Positions 43,077-53,043 of a stretch of DNA of 64,000 bases are shown here, in pieces (the first letter of the stretch is position 1; every line of letters begins with the position of its first letter). The notes beneath the pieces were generated by a model. That model was not told where the DNA came from. It searched no databases and was given only the letters and a program-made list of their open reading frames with translations. Source of the stretch: Canna indica (taxonomy: Eukaryota > Streptophyta > Magnoliopsida > Zingiberales > Cannaceae); the NCBI GenBank assembly GCA_034359265.1, contig CP136896.1, positions 31,312,001-31,376,000 on the forward strand, in the 5' to 3' direction. A program made the position numbers and the translations under genes.

Positions 43077-43814
43077 CCTCAAACTTGCCTTCCAAAGTAT
43101 CCAACACTTGAGATATATTTTGATCACCATTGAGCTTTATTGAGCCATCCTTTGTGCAAACCCTAGCTTGCAGACAAAAAACCCTTGATCTTGCCTTCAA
43201 CCTTCAATTGTTTCATCATCCAGGCATCAATAGGAGTTAGGACTTCTTGGTTGAGAGCTAAGTTTGTATGGTTTATGCTCTCATTTACTCGTGTTTTTAG
43301 TGTTTATTTGATTGTATATCAAGTGTGTAAAGATCTAGTTGTAGATCTTGAGTTTGGTGGTTGCCTTGGTGTTGAGGCGTAAATCCATCGGTGTAAACTT
43401 AGTTCACTAGGATTAGTTGTGTTGTCCTTAGGTTTGAGGTGGGAGACTGCTCTCGGTGAGAAAGCGGAGACTTTCGGGTGTGGAAGTGCCTTGGTGTGAG
43501 AGCGGAGACTTTTCGATGAAACTCATTGTAAGGAAACACTTTAATCTAGTAAACTAAAGTTGGAAATTTTAAGCGGGGGTGCTTAATTAAGTAGTGGAGT
43601 AGGTATTGGGGCCGAACCACTATAAATCTATCTTGTTTGCATTGCTTATATTGTGTTTTGATTACTTGTGATATTTACTTGCTTCCGCACTCATCTAGTT
43701 AAATTGAGCTCTTGCCTAAATAATCAAGAAAAAGATTAAAACCAAATTTAGACTAAAGTTTTTGCAAACACACTATTCAACCCCCCCTCTCTAGTGATGG
43801 CCATTTCACTTACA

Positions 43815-45083
43815 TTGGTTTCATTCTAAAACGAGAAAGTTATCATGAAACTTTGTTAAGGTCAATATTATCATTTACTCATGATTTTTCAAACTTAAAC
43901 TTATGGACATCTAACATGAGTAAACCTAAACATGTTCCTCAAATATGGACTGAAAATGAGATGTCTATGTCAATTCGTTGACTTGGGTTAAACTTGTTCA
44001 AATGAGGTTATCAAGATTTGACCTCTATATCATTTTGTCAATATTCTTGTGAATTTTTTATTCTAAATGCATGGAAACTTGTCATATGTATACCTAAATA
44101 TGTTTATGAAGTTTTGGACTTAAAATGAATCGTCCAAGTCGATTTATTGACTTGGGTCAAACCATTCCAAGTTTTCGATCCCCTAAAGTGATATGGTTAT
44201 CACCTTGTTCATCTACACATGAATTTTCAAGTTTAAATACCAACAATCATGTGATATGTGTATCTAAACATGTTTACATACTATTAACTCAAAATGAGGT
44301 CTCTAATATGAATTTTAATCTAGAGCAAGTTTCATTCAATCAAGATATCATGAAATGGCCTAAGTTATCAAACTTTTACCTACTCATGAAGTTTTAAATT
44401 TATCATGCCTAATCATTCATGAGCATAGAGAAATCATTTAAGCATAATTATTGAGGTAATTAAGCAAGGTTTTAATAAAAGTCTCATACCTCTTTCAAAA
44501 CAATTTTGCTAAACTTGTCATTTACTTTTCAATTTTCTTTATAATAACATAGCCTTCCATTAACATTCTCAACTTGCAAGTAGACTTCATTAGTAGATTT
44601 AATGGAAATAAAGCTACTAGCAAGCAACCGAAATCAAGTCCACTTTGTTAAATAGTTTGAAATCCATTTCAAAATAAATTATCATGAATCCGAAACGAAT
44701 CAAGAGATCTCAAAATATGAAATATTTGAAAATTAAGATCTTCAACCCTTCATATTGGTTGAAAACCAAAAGGCCACAATGAGCCTATGATTTAGAGCCG
44801 CAAGATCGCATTAGTCATTTATAGGCTACATAGGTCTCCGAAGAGACCAGAAATCAAAAATCAAAAGCATTTTTGAAAGCATGTCATGAGCGGGAAAAAT
44901 AATCAATTTAAGCAAGTATCATGAACTCTAACTATTAATGGATCAATTGAAGTTAAGGGATGATACCAAACCTTTTAGATGCCAACTTTCATTTGCATAG
45001 GCATCTAGGTGAAAATCTTGAAGTTGCAACCATGTAAGGATCTTTCATTCAATTTTTGGCCAATTTCAACACATCACTTTCCC
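43815..45083 (-). other. C0 3' non-coding region, part 2
   Basis: Continues C0 after C3. Matches C2 10740-12370 in the same orientation, with dyads around 43972-43990 and 44137-44158 and the 'caaaaggccacaatg' block at 44766. Joins the gag stop at 45084. No coding sequence. Confidence 0.75.
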
Positions 45084-45656
45084 TTATCCTTGTGTGGTAG
45101 CTCCCCCTACAAAAGAGCATGAAACTTTTGGTGCACAAATGACTTTGGGTCCTTGGGGGTTAGTTGGCCTAGGAATCCAAAGTATCCTAGCCACACTTGG
45201 ATTTTTCTTGAATGCACAATCATGGATAGCATGACCATATATACCACAACATAAACAATGTCCGTGAAACTTCTTAGTTTGGACACGAGGTTTAAAGCTA
45301 GAATTCCTAATATGTGAAGTAGAGTGAGCACAAGCATTATTAGATGAAACATGTCTATTTCTAGGATTTTTAGAAGAGTAAATATTAGTAAATTCATTAA
45401 CTCTTCTACTCAAAAATAAAATCTTACTTTTTAAATCATTCATGGATTTATGTAAAGCTTGCATTTGAGATTTCAACATGCAATTTTCATTCTTGATTTT
45501 TAAGTTTTCATTTATCAAAAGCTCATTCTCAATTTTGAAATCATTCCTTTTTATTTTCAATTCATTTTTCAATTTTTCATTTTCAAGCTTTAAGCCCTTA
45601 GGCTCAAGTTTTAATGTATCATGACTAGGATCAAATGAGCTAGATTTCAAATGCTC
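45084..45656 (-). pseudogene. C0 gag C-terminal part
   Basis: Minus-strand frame: SSSFDPSHDTLKLEPKGLKLE, a Lys/Asn/Glu coiled coil, LHKSMNDLKSKILFL, and a zinc knuckle CLCCGIYGHAIHDC (about 45215-45256), ending WPKV-type CAPKVSCSFVGGATTQG at 45084. The frame is fused in phase to gypsy RT of G3 at about 45650, giving a 213-residue hybrid (45084-45725). Confidence 0.85.
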
Positions 45657-46400
45657 AAAGTGCTCCTCCCTGCTCCTCGAGTAAACTAGAATATCATCTA
45701 TGAAGACGATGATGAATCTACCCAATTCATCGGGTCCATAAAAGCTACCGGTGCGTCAGCCTAAAGGACATGACCAAGAACTCAAAGTGGTCATATCTCA
45801 TCCTGAAGGTTGTTTTAGGCACATCTCGATCCTGGATTTCAACTGATGATACCCGGACCTCAGATCTATCTTGGAGAATCACTGTGCCCCCTGAAGATCA
45901 TCAAACAAGTCATCAATCCTAGGTAGCGGATAATGATTCTTCACAATCACCTTATTAAACTGCCTATAGTCAATGCACATGCGCATAGAGTCGTCTTTCT
46001 TCTTCACGAAGAGCTCTGGAGCACCCCATGGGGATACACTCAGGCGAATAAAGCCCAGCTCCAATAGTTCCTACAACTGTGACTTCAGTTCTCTTAGCTC
46101 AACCGGTGCCATCTGATAAGGGGGAATAGAAATAGGCTTCACCTCAGGCTGCAAATCAATGGAAAACTAAAATTTTCTCTCTAGTGGCAGCCCCAGAAGC
46201 TTCTCAAGAAACACATCAGGGAACTCGCAAACCACAGGAGTTCCCTTAACATTACAAGCCGCACCCTATCCTCCTCTGCCACTAACACGAAAGCCAAGAA
46301 AGATTAGCAGCCACCTAGAAGCAACTTTTGAGCCTTTAGTGCTGAAATGACCCCCATAGAATATCTAGAAGGTAAACTACGGTAGCTAGGGCTTGTTGAA
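45657..46400 (-). pseudogene. G3 reverse transcriptase N-half
   Basis: [55 protein letters not shown] (45879-46064), then [13 protein letters not shown] in shifted frames and the active site VFIDDILVYSRSREEH (45657-45725). About eight residues (the RVFREYLD region of G2) are deleted just before the active site. Stops upstream near 46080. Confidence 0.8.
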
Positions 46401-46856
46401 GGTAACAACCATTGCCCTGCAATCCACTAACGCATAGTGAGCTGCTAGCTAATCCATCCCCAAAATCACATCCAGCTCTAGCATCAGCAGAAGAGTTAAT
46501 TCGGCCATCAACACGTGCCCAGAGACGGACAACTCACAGTCTCAAAAGACTAACTATGCTATAATAGCATTACCCGTAGGCGTCGACACCACAAAAGGAG
46601 TATCAAGCAAACAAGGCTTCCTTCCCAACTTTGATGCAAACACTGCATATATAAATGAGTGCGTAGCACCCCGATTAAACAACACAAATGCTGCGGAAGA
46701 ACAAACAGTAAGAGTACCTGTCACCACAACCTTCGACGCCTTAGCGTCGTCCCGGGTCATGGCAAATACCTAAGCAGCGGGTCTCTCAGAACCACTGGCT
46801 CGCTGTCCTCTACCCTGCGCCTGACTCCTTTTAGCTACTGAACCAACTGACGTCAG
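46401..46856 (-). pseudogene. G3 protease region, catalytic Asp changed
   Basis: 46554-46760: FVLFNRGATHSFIYAVFASKLG. The retropepsin D-S-G is N-R-G, so the catalytic Asp is gone. 46401-46553 holds the LMLELDVILG-type continuation in other frames. The sequence runs to target-site copy GTCAG (46852-46856), where S1 inserted. Confidence 0.75.
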
Positions 46857-48688
46857 TGAAAGAAATAGTGCCCTTGAGCCAATCACATGTTGATGTGTAA
46901 GAAACTATTTTTGGTTAATGAATAATATGAGGTATATTTTCATCATATGATGCATCTATATTTTGTATATATTAGATTGTGATGAACCCCATGAACTCGG
47001 GCAATTAATTCCAAGGTCATGATGAGATCATGCCAGTAAGACTTGGAATCCATATGCCCCTATTGTAAATATTCCCAGTCGTAGGATCACCAATTAGGGG
47101 ATTGATGATTCCGGATAGACTATTGTAATTGGTACATGCCTTACCCTCAGTGTCATGTGTCGAGTATTATTGGGCATGGGGAAACATTCATGGAGGTAGT
47201 TGAGCAAACAATATGGAATCGATTACTCCTACTGAGAGGAGCTAATGTCCTATGTGTCCTTGCAAGTGTCGACTCGGGAATCTCTGGCCAGAGTAGACTT
47301 GAAAGTCAGGAAGATATTTGTAACGTTTCATTTTTGAGACGACATCTTGGCAGGTGGAATACATATGAATCGACATTAGGGTTTGACACTTCATCCATAC
47401 GCTAGCCGACTTCGGGATGTTGTAACCGAGGGACTTAGTTGCACAGTAACTAATCACCGAAGGGATCCCTGTAGATTGAACCTCACACTATTCGTGTAGT
47501 CATGGCACGTTGCTAGACGTCAATCTTGACTTGTGAGTAGAGTCTCTCATGACCACACTGAAGGGGTTTAGTGGTGGCTCGTAAGATTCGAATAGAAGTC
47601 ATTCTATCGGATCCGACTCTCCGTTATGCATAACTCACTATTGGCTTAGTGTGGGGCCCAATGGGTCACACACAATAGGCTAACCTCGTAACAGACCTTA
47701 TGAGATAAAATTCGAATGCAGCACTATATGTCTACTAGCATGGACATGTCGCACCACGATCACGGATCTCATTTATGGACATAATAGAAAAGATGTTTCC
47801 TATAGGAACGAATACGCGAGGAAGGAGTTCCTCGGTAACCCTAATTTTTAGGGCATCCCTAAATTGTAGGGATTGGCACATGATAAATCCTAATAAATAA
47901 GAATTTAATTTATAGAGATAAATTAAAGTTTATATTTAGTTGGATTTAATTAATTTCTAATTAATTATAAATTATTATTTTGGAAGCAAACCCCAGAATT
48001 TTTAATTCCGGGGAGAGGATTTAAAAAGGGGGGTCTACCTAGGTGGCAACCTATGCCCGTTATAAACAGATGGCCTAACCTCCTTTGAGAGGGGTTGAGC
48101 AAATTAGTTAGAGATCTTGGAGAGGTGCAAAGGCTTGGATTCTTAAGAAGCTTCTTGAAGAGCAAGACTCCAAAGAGCTCCTCTTGATCTCCATGGGTGG
48201 CCGGCCATCAAGCTCCTTCTTCCCGGATTTGTGAAGCTGATTTGGAGGTCTCTTCCTCTTGGGTGTGTCATCTCCTTCATCTTCTTGGAGGAGTCCAAGG
48301 AGGAGAATGAGGTATTCCATCATCTTCCTCCTCATTCCGTGGTTTTCTCATCCCCTCTTCCTTCCTTTTGGTGCTCGGTTCTTGGTGGAAGGGTCGGCTT
48401 CACCTTGGTGCATTTCGGGGTTGAGATTGCCTGAGCTACAACGGGTCTTGGTGTTCGTTGTCCCTTGGTTATGAGACGCTTGGTGTAGACCTTCCTTGGA
48501 GGACATGCGCTTGGACATCTTGAAACGGGGATAGGAGCAGCCTTACCATCCATGGTATATGGTTTATGTTCTCCTTCTACTCGTAGATTGAATTCCTTAA
48601 AGATTGCTAAAGTTGATCTCTGGTTTTGGGATGATTTGTATTTTTTTAAAATTGCTTTTTCCGCTATGCTTCTTCTTCCATCCCAACA
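46857..48688 (+). repeat. S1: solo LTR (1832 bp) in G3
   Basis: TGAAAGAAATAGTGCC to CATCCCAACA, with target duplication GTCAG (46852-46856) versus GTAAG (48689-48693). No internal region. The flanking G3 text rejoins as in G1 (15080). Plus orientation is inferred from TTATAAAC at 48060. The same LTR forms S2 in reverse. Family not recognised. Confidence 0.8.
48060..48067 (+). promoter_or_regulatory. TATA box of S1
   Basis: TTATAAAC within GCCCGTTATAAACAGATGG; S2 has TTATAAATAGATGG in the same place. Confidence 0.5.
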
Positions 48689-50000
48689 GTAAGTGACTTT
48701 CCCCTGGACTATTCTGGCCTTTGACCACCCCTGGCTGGGCAGTTATTCTTGAAATGTCCAACCTATCCACACCCAAAGCACACGTTTGTATGGTCGAAAT
48801 GAGCTCCCCAGTGCCTCTTGCCACAATGACCACACTGCAGCATCTTCGTCTCCTACTGCGCACTCCCAAACACTACCTACCGACACACCCCCGGCCCTGG
48901 GCCCACAACTGATGCTATTGTGCCCTCTACTCAGCTGGTGAGCTGCTGCTGCTGCAACGGTCCCCTCAGAATGGAACGATCGATCTCTAGATCCTTGAGG
49001 CCTAAACTTCTTCTTGGGGGGCATCATGCCTCTCAAATGACACCAATGCTTCCTTCCAGAGTGCCCCATCCACTACCTGAGCAAAGGTTGTATCATCTAA
49101 ACTTCTTCTTGGGGGGCATCATGCCTCTCAAACAACACCAATGCTTCCTTCTGGAGCACCCCATCCACTAACTGAGCAAAGGTTGTATCCTCGGTGTTGT
49201 GAATGAGTCTACCGATATGCACTCTCAGTCACTCTATAAATCTCTTGACCCTGGATGTCTCAGTCACCACCAGTGTAGGATGATACTTAGAGAGCTGAGT
49301 AAACTCCATCTCATAGTCTTGCACCATCATATTGTCAGTTTGACGCAACTGCTGGAACTCCTTCACCCGCCTGTTGCGGACGCTCCTAGGCAAGTAACGC
49401 TCAACAATGGCCGCCTTGAACTCCTTCTAGGTAGGGTGTGGTGCATCTTCCCCCCTACGATCTCTCCAAGGGTGAAGCCACTCTTTGGTCGGCCCTCTCA
49501 GTTGTAAACCGACCATCTGAGCAGTCGCCTCAGAAGAGCACCCAAGCTTCGCACAGAGCTCAAGGCAGTCGCTTAGAAAGCTAGTGACCACCACCTACTG
49601 ATCAGTGCCTATGAACTTTGGCGGTCTCAGCCTAACGGAGTCCATGTACAAAGCTGCCCCATAGACTGCCTCCCGACGATCCACAGCTCTAACTACAAGT
49701 GTGACAGGCTTTGCTGCCTCCTGAACTACCGGGACTACCGGCGTTGGCTGCAGCTGTTGTTGTCTCGACTCTTGCTCCTTACGAATCTCCTTAGTCAGCT
49801 TAGCCACCCGGGCCTCCAGTTGTGCAACCCTGGGTTCCTATCCCACATTTCCCTACACTGGTTGTTCCCTACCACGACCCCGACCCCTGCCTCGGCCCCG
49901 TCTTCGGCCTCCGTGGAGTTACTGCCACTGCCACTCATCGCATCATTAAAAGCCTCTATCTCACTAGCATTGAGAGAAAAAAATAACCATAATTAAGTAA
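48689..50000 (-). pseudogene. G3 gag with zinc knuckles
   Basis: Two knuckle-like motifs: CGHCGKRHWGAHF and CFGCG-stop-VGHFKNNC (48720-48860). Upstream, capsid text FKAAIVERYLPRSVRNRRVKEFQQLRQ is seen in pieces (YLPRSVRNRR, LSKYHPTLVV, SRVKRFIE) across 49200-49430. The N-terminal part is LTKEIRKEQESRQQQ and RRPPKFIGT-type text (49595-49807) and SGSGSNSTEA near 49935. A 60-bp block with 'acttcttcttggggggcatc' is tandemly duplicated at 49003 and 49101. Many stops. Confidence 0.75.
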
Positions 50001-50151
50001 CTCATTCAACAATTTAAATAATTGATCACACATGTCGTGCTGGTGTGCAAGCTCAGCCGCCCAATCTCGTAACTCAACCACACCATACGCTGACATTCTA
50101 GCTATGCCTCATACGATACCTAAACTCTGAGTCATAGTCAGGACCTAACCA

Positions 50152-50165
50152 TGCTCTGATACCAC
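50152..50165 (-). promoter_or_regulatory. G3 primer binding site (tRNA-Met)
   Basis: Minus strand TGGTATCAGAGCAT just after the LTR end at 50168. Confidence 0.85.
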
Positions 50166-50814
50166 TTTGTCATGCCCTGATTTACAGGGTCGCATGACTG
50201 GCCAGAGTATGCAGTCGTACTCCGAAGCCTACCAATGCATACACAACCACATAACTGTAATCAACATGACTGAAATAAAATACCAACGATTCACAATGCA
50301 TGAATAATAAAGGTTCAAGGTTGAACAATTGACTTCAAAGGTTTATAACATGAGACTACAACTCCATATGCAAAAAGTAAATGACACTACATGACTATGA
50401 CTTAACCCGACCTGCTATGCGATCTACAGTATGAGCTTGCTCCTCCCAACTGTGCCATGCTGACAAAGTCATACCTCACTAGTCAGGCTCTGTAAAATAA
50501 TACAAATAAAATCATGAGTCCATAAGGAACTTAGTGAGTAGCTCAACTGAACCTCCACTTAATCCCAATATAAGTATAATAGGCATATTTATTTCCAAGC
50601 AATTACTGAATTAAAATGGAGTAAAATAAACCATCCAATATAAGGTCACACGCACAGTGAAAACCATAACTACTCGGCCATGTTGGCCTAATTAAACAAT
50701 GCTTTCATTGGGTCCAAACATCTCAGCTTTACGCCTTCTCACACACATGGAAGAGTACAATGTATAACATACTATTTTCTGCATTTACCAGATTATTCCA
50801 TCACACAATAATCA

Positions 50815-51090
50815 TTTCTAGCATGAAAAATATAAATTTCAGCCTAAAAAGAATAATTCCAGCATATACACGACAATTAGATCATATATTTGATATTTAC
50901 AGCATAAATAAGATAAATACAACATATATACAATAATTTCAGCATGAAATGGAAAATTCAGCATGCTGTAATTAATTTCAGCAATTAAAAATAATTCCAG
51001 CACTCTAAGAAAAATTCAGCATAATTACCTAGGATTCCAGCATGTATTTATATACTATTTCAGCAAATATAAACCTCATTTCAGCATGTT
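50815..51090. repeat. TTTCAGCATG-type motif array in G3 LTR
   Basis: About twelve copies of TTYCAGCAT or close variants, spaced roughly 15-40 bp, in otherwise AT-rich text. More copies follow the GGGTC element (51713-51790). G1's LTR has a few at 17560-17615. Confidence 0.7.
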
Positions 51091-51692
51091 CACAGGTCGG
51101 GTCGGGTCGGGTTTGGAGAAAAAATCAATCCGACCCGATCAACAAGCAACCGGGTCGGGTCGGGTCGGGTTTTAAAGTAAAAATTTTTGAACCCAATCCG
51201 ACCCAACCTGCTCGAAATCAGATTGGATCGGGTCGGGTAATCGGATTTCCCGATAAATATAAACTAAAAAAATGTTTTTTGAAAAAAATTTAAAACAACC
51301 AACCGAATCTTCCCAAGAACAGATCTTGGGAAGACAAGCAACATCCACTCGAGTGGCTGCTGCTCATTGGAAAGAGGCGGCCCACGTGGTAGCCTCTTCT
51401 CCACTGCCTTTTGGGAAGACGTAGGCTGAAATGACTCATGTCTTCTCAACTTATTTATTTAAATTTTTTAATATAGTTTTTAAAAAATAATAATAAAATG
51501 TAATTAATCGGATAATCGGGTCGGGTATCGGGTAATCGGGTTTCAAGTTTGAAACCCGAGATCCGACCCGATTATAGTCGGATTTGAATAAATTGAGCCT
51601 GACCCAACCCAATTACCCGACCCGACCCGGCCCGATTAAATTGGGTCAGGTCGGTTTCTTGGGTTCATTGGGCCGGATTTGACCCATGAACA
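51087..51692. mobile_element. Putative non-autonomous DNA element with GGGTC-rich ends
   Basis: 606 bp. Ends TGTTCACAGGTC and, inverted, TGTTCATGGGTC. Each end has GGGTC/GACCC runs (51093-51110, 51152-51169; mirrored 51620-51640) and the centre has a perfect 11-bp inverted repeat (51308-51334). It interrupts the TTTCAGCATG array. No clear target duplication. Family unknown; a MITE-like origin is inferred. Confidence 0.55.
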
Positions 51693-52187
51693 ATCCTATG
51701 TATAAGTCTCATTTCAGCATGTATAAACCTCATTTCAGCACATTATAAAATACCATGAAAAATTTCAGATTTAAGTAAATATTTTCAGCACGTGAAATAT
51801 GTTGGCCCAAGAGTCACCCCTGTGCCTCGATCTCTATTTTGATGAAAACAAACATGAAACTAATGCATTTGAGAAGTTTTGAGTTCATGTTGGTGGTGCG
51901 ATACACATGCGAACTTCGGTTGGAAAAATGCCAAGAAACGTCAAAAATGGCTCGGACAATGATCACGTAGAAATCCTAGGAATAGAAATGGAAATTATGT
52001 AGTATGACCCTAGGAATACATCCTAAACCTGATTGTAATATTATCCAAGTTAAAACTCAGAATCGACAGTGGACTCCGGTCGATGGCAGGTCGCTCGGTC
52101 GATCGACCAGCCTTCAGCCAACCATCGACCGGGCGATGTCCAACATGCAGAAAAACGCCCGTTGGGGGCTCGATCCGGGTGAGGGGT

Positions 52188-52195
52188 TATAAATA
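52188..52195 (+). promoter_or_regulatory. TATA box of S3
   Basis: TATAAATA in GGGGTTATAAATACCCC, identical in context to C1. Confidence 0.6.
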
Positions 52196-52618
52196 CCCCT
52201 CATAACCCCTAAGAGAGTTTTGAGCCTTCCTAAGTTGATTTCCACACCCGAGCTTCGACGATCGATCTTCTACTCGGGGTGTTCTTGTTGGCTTTAGGTT
52301 TTCAACCTTAGCCTTAATCTCGATTTTGATGGTTTTGATGATAACAAACATGGGACTAATGATTTCATTGAGAATATCTTTCAAGTTCCATATCAATTAG
52401 CATTCAATGTCCTCGATCAGAAATAGCGGAGAAATCAGATATCGGAAGGACATTGATCGTCGTGGAAAGTTTCTCGAAGATCGACGTGTGAGCCAAAGTC
52501 ACATTGGACAAGCTCAAAGTTCACATGAGAGCTCTCCAAGATGATGCGCGTTGAAAGCCGGAACTCGGAAACGAGGCGCGGAAGAAATCGATTGAAAAAT
52601 AAACTCAGCCTAAGTTTG

Positions 52619-52985
52619 GTCGACCGAATAGGGTAAGAAATGGGCAGTAGCCCTAGCGGTCGACTGATCGGTCGATCGGACTGAGGCTAGCTGTAGACGC
52701 AGCTTCCGTCAGTCGACCGAAAATGAAATCGCAAGCTTCTTGCATCGGGCGGTCGACTGACCAAAGCCCAAAATGGGTAGTAGCTCGGGCGGTCGACCCG
52801 TCGGTCGATCGACCTGTTGATACCCGAAGACACAGATCGCGTCGGTCGACCGACGGGTCAACCAAAGATCGGGATTGATGTTTTTGTGTCTGGGCGGTCG
52901 ACCCGTCGGTCGACCGACCACAGAGTAAAAAGCAGCGGTCGAAGCTGCAATCGAACAGTCGGTCGACCGACCATTCGATCGGCGG
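52619..52985. repeat. GGTCGACC palindrome cluster in S4
   Basis: At least ten TCGGTCGACCGA-like or GGTCGACCSGTCGGTCGA-like blocks, interleaved with GAAGTAGCTCGGGCGG-type words. It ends about 50 bp before the TATA box. Confidence 0.85.
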
Positions 52986-53035
52986 TCTGCAACAGATAGT
53001 TTTCTATCCGTTGAGCAGTCGTTTCTTCATGAGGG

Positions 53036-53043
53036 TATAAATA
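53036..53043 (+). promoter_or_regulatory. TATA box of S4
   Basis: TATAAATA in GAGGGTATAAATACACCCTC, a context with flanking dyad symmetry. Confidence 0.65.

Larger units (their letters stand above)
23161..43814 (+). mobile_element. C3: gag-only Ty1/copia (SIRE-like) element with T1, G2 and C4 inside
   Basis: LTRs: 23161-24580 (1420 bp) and 37314-43814 (1412 bp after removing C4). Target duplication ATGGT (23156-23160) versus TTGGT (43815-43819), one mismatch. Own internal sequence: primer site, gag (24649-24957 plus 26394-27136), 3' non-coding region (27137-28178 plus about 36790-37300), polypurine tract. There is no pol. Gag ends PKVSCSFVGGATTQG-stop, the same end as C0 gag at 45084, and the non-coding region starts at once, so absence of pol is a family trait rather than a deletion in one copy. 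Confidence 0.85.
37314..43814 (+). repeat. C3 3' LTR, split by C4
   Basis: Starts TGTTGGCCTATGG; the first 30 bp (to 37343) are followed by C4, and the LTR resumes at 42433. It carries the minisatellite (42793-42912), TATATAAG (43069-43076) and ends CACTTACA at 43814. Confidence 0.85.
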
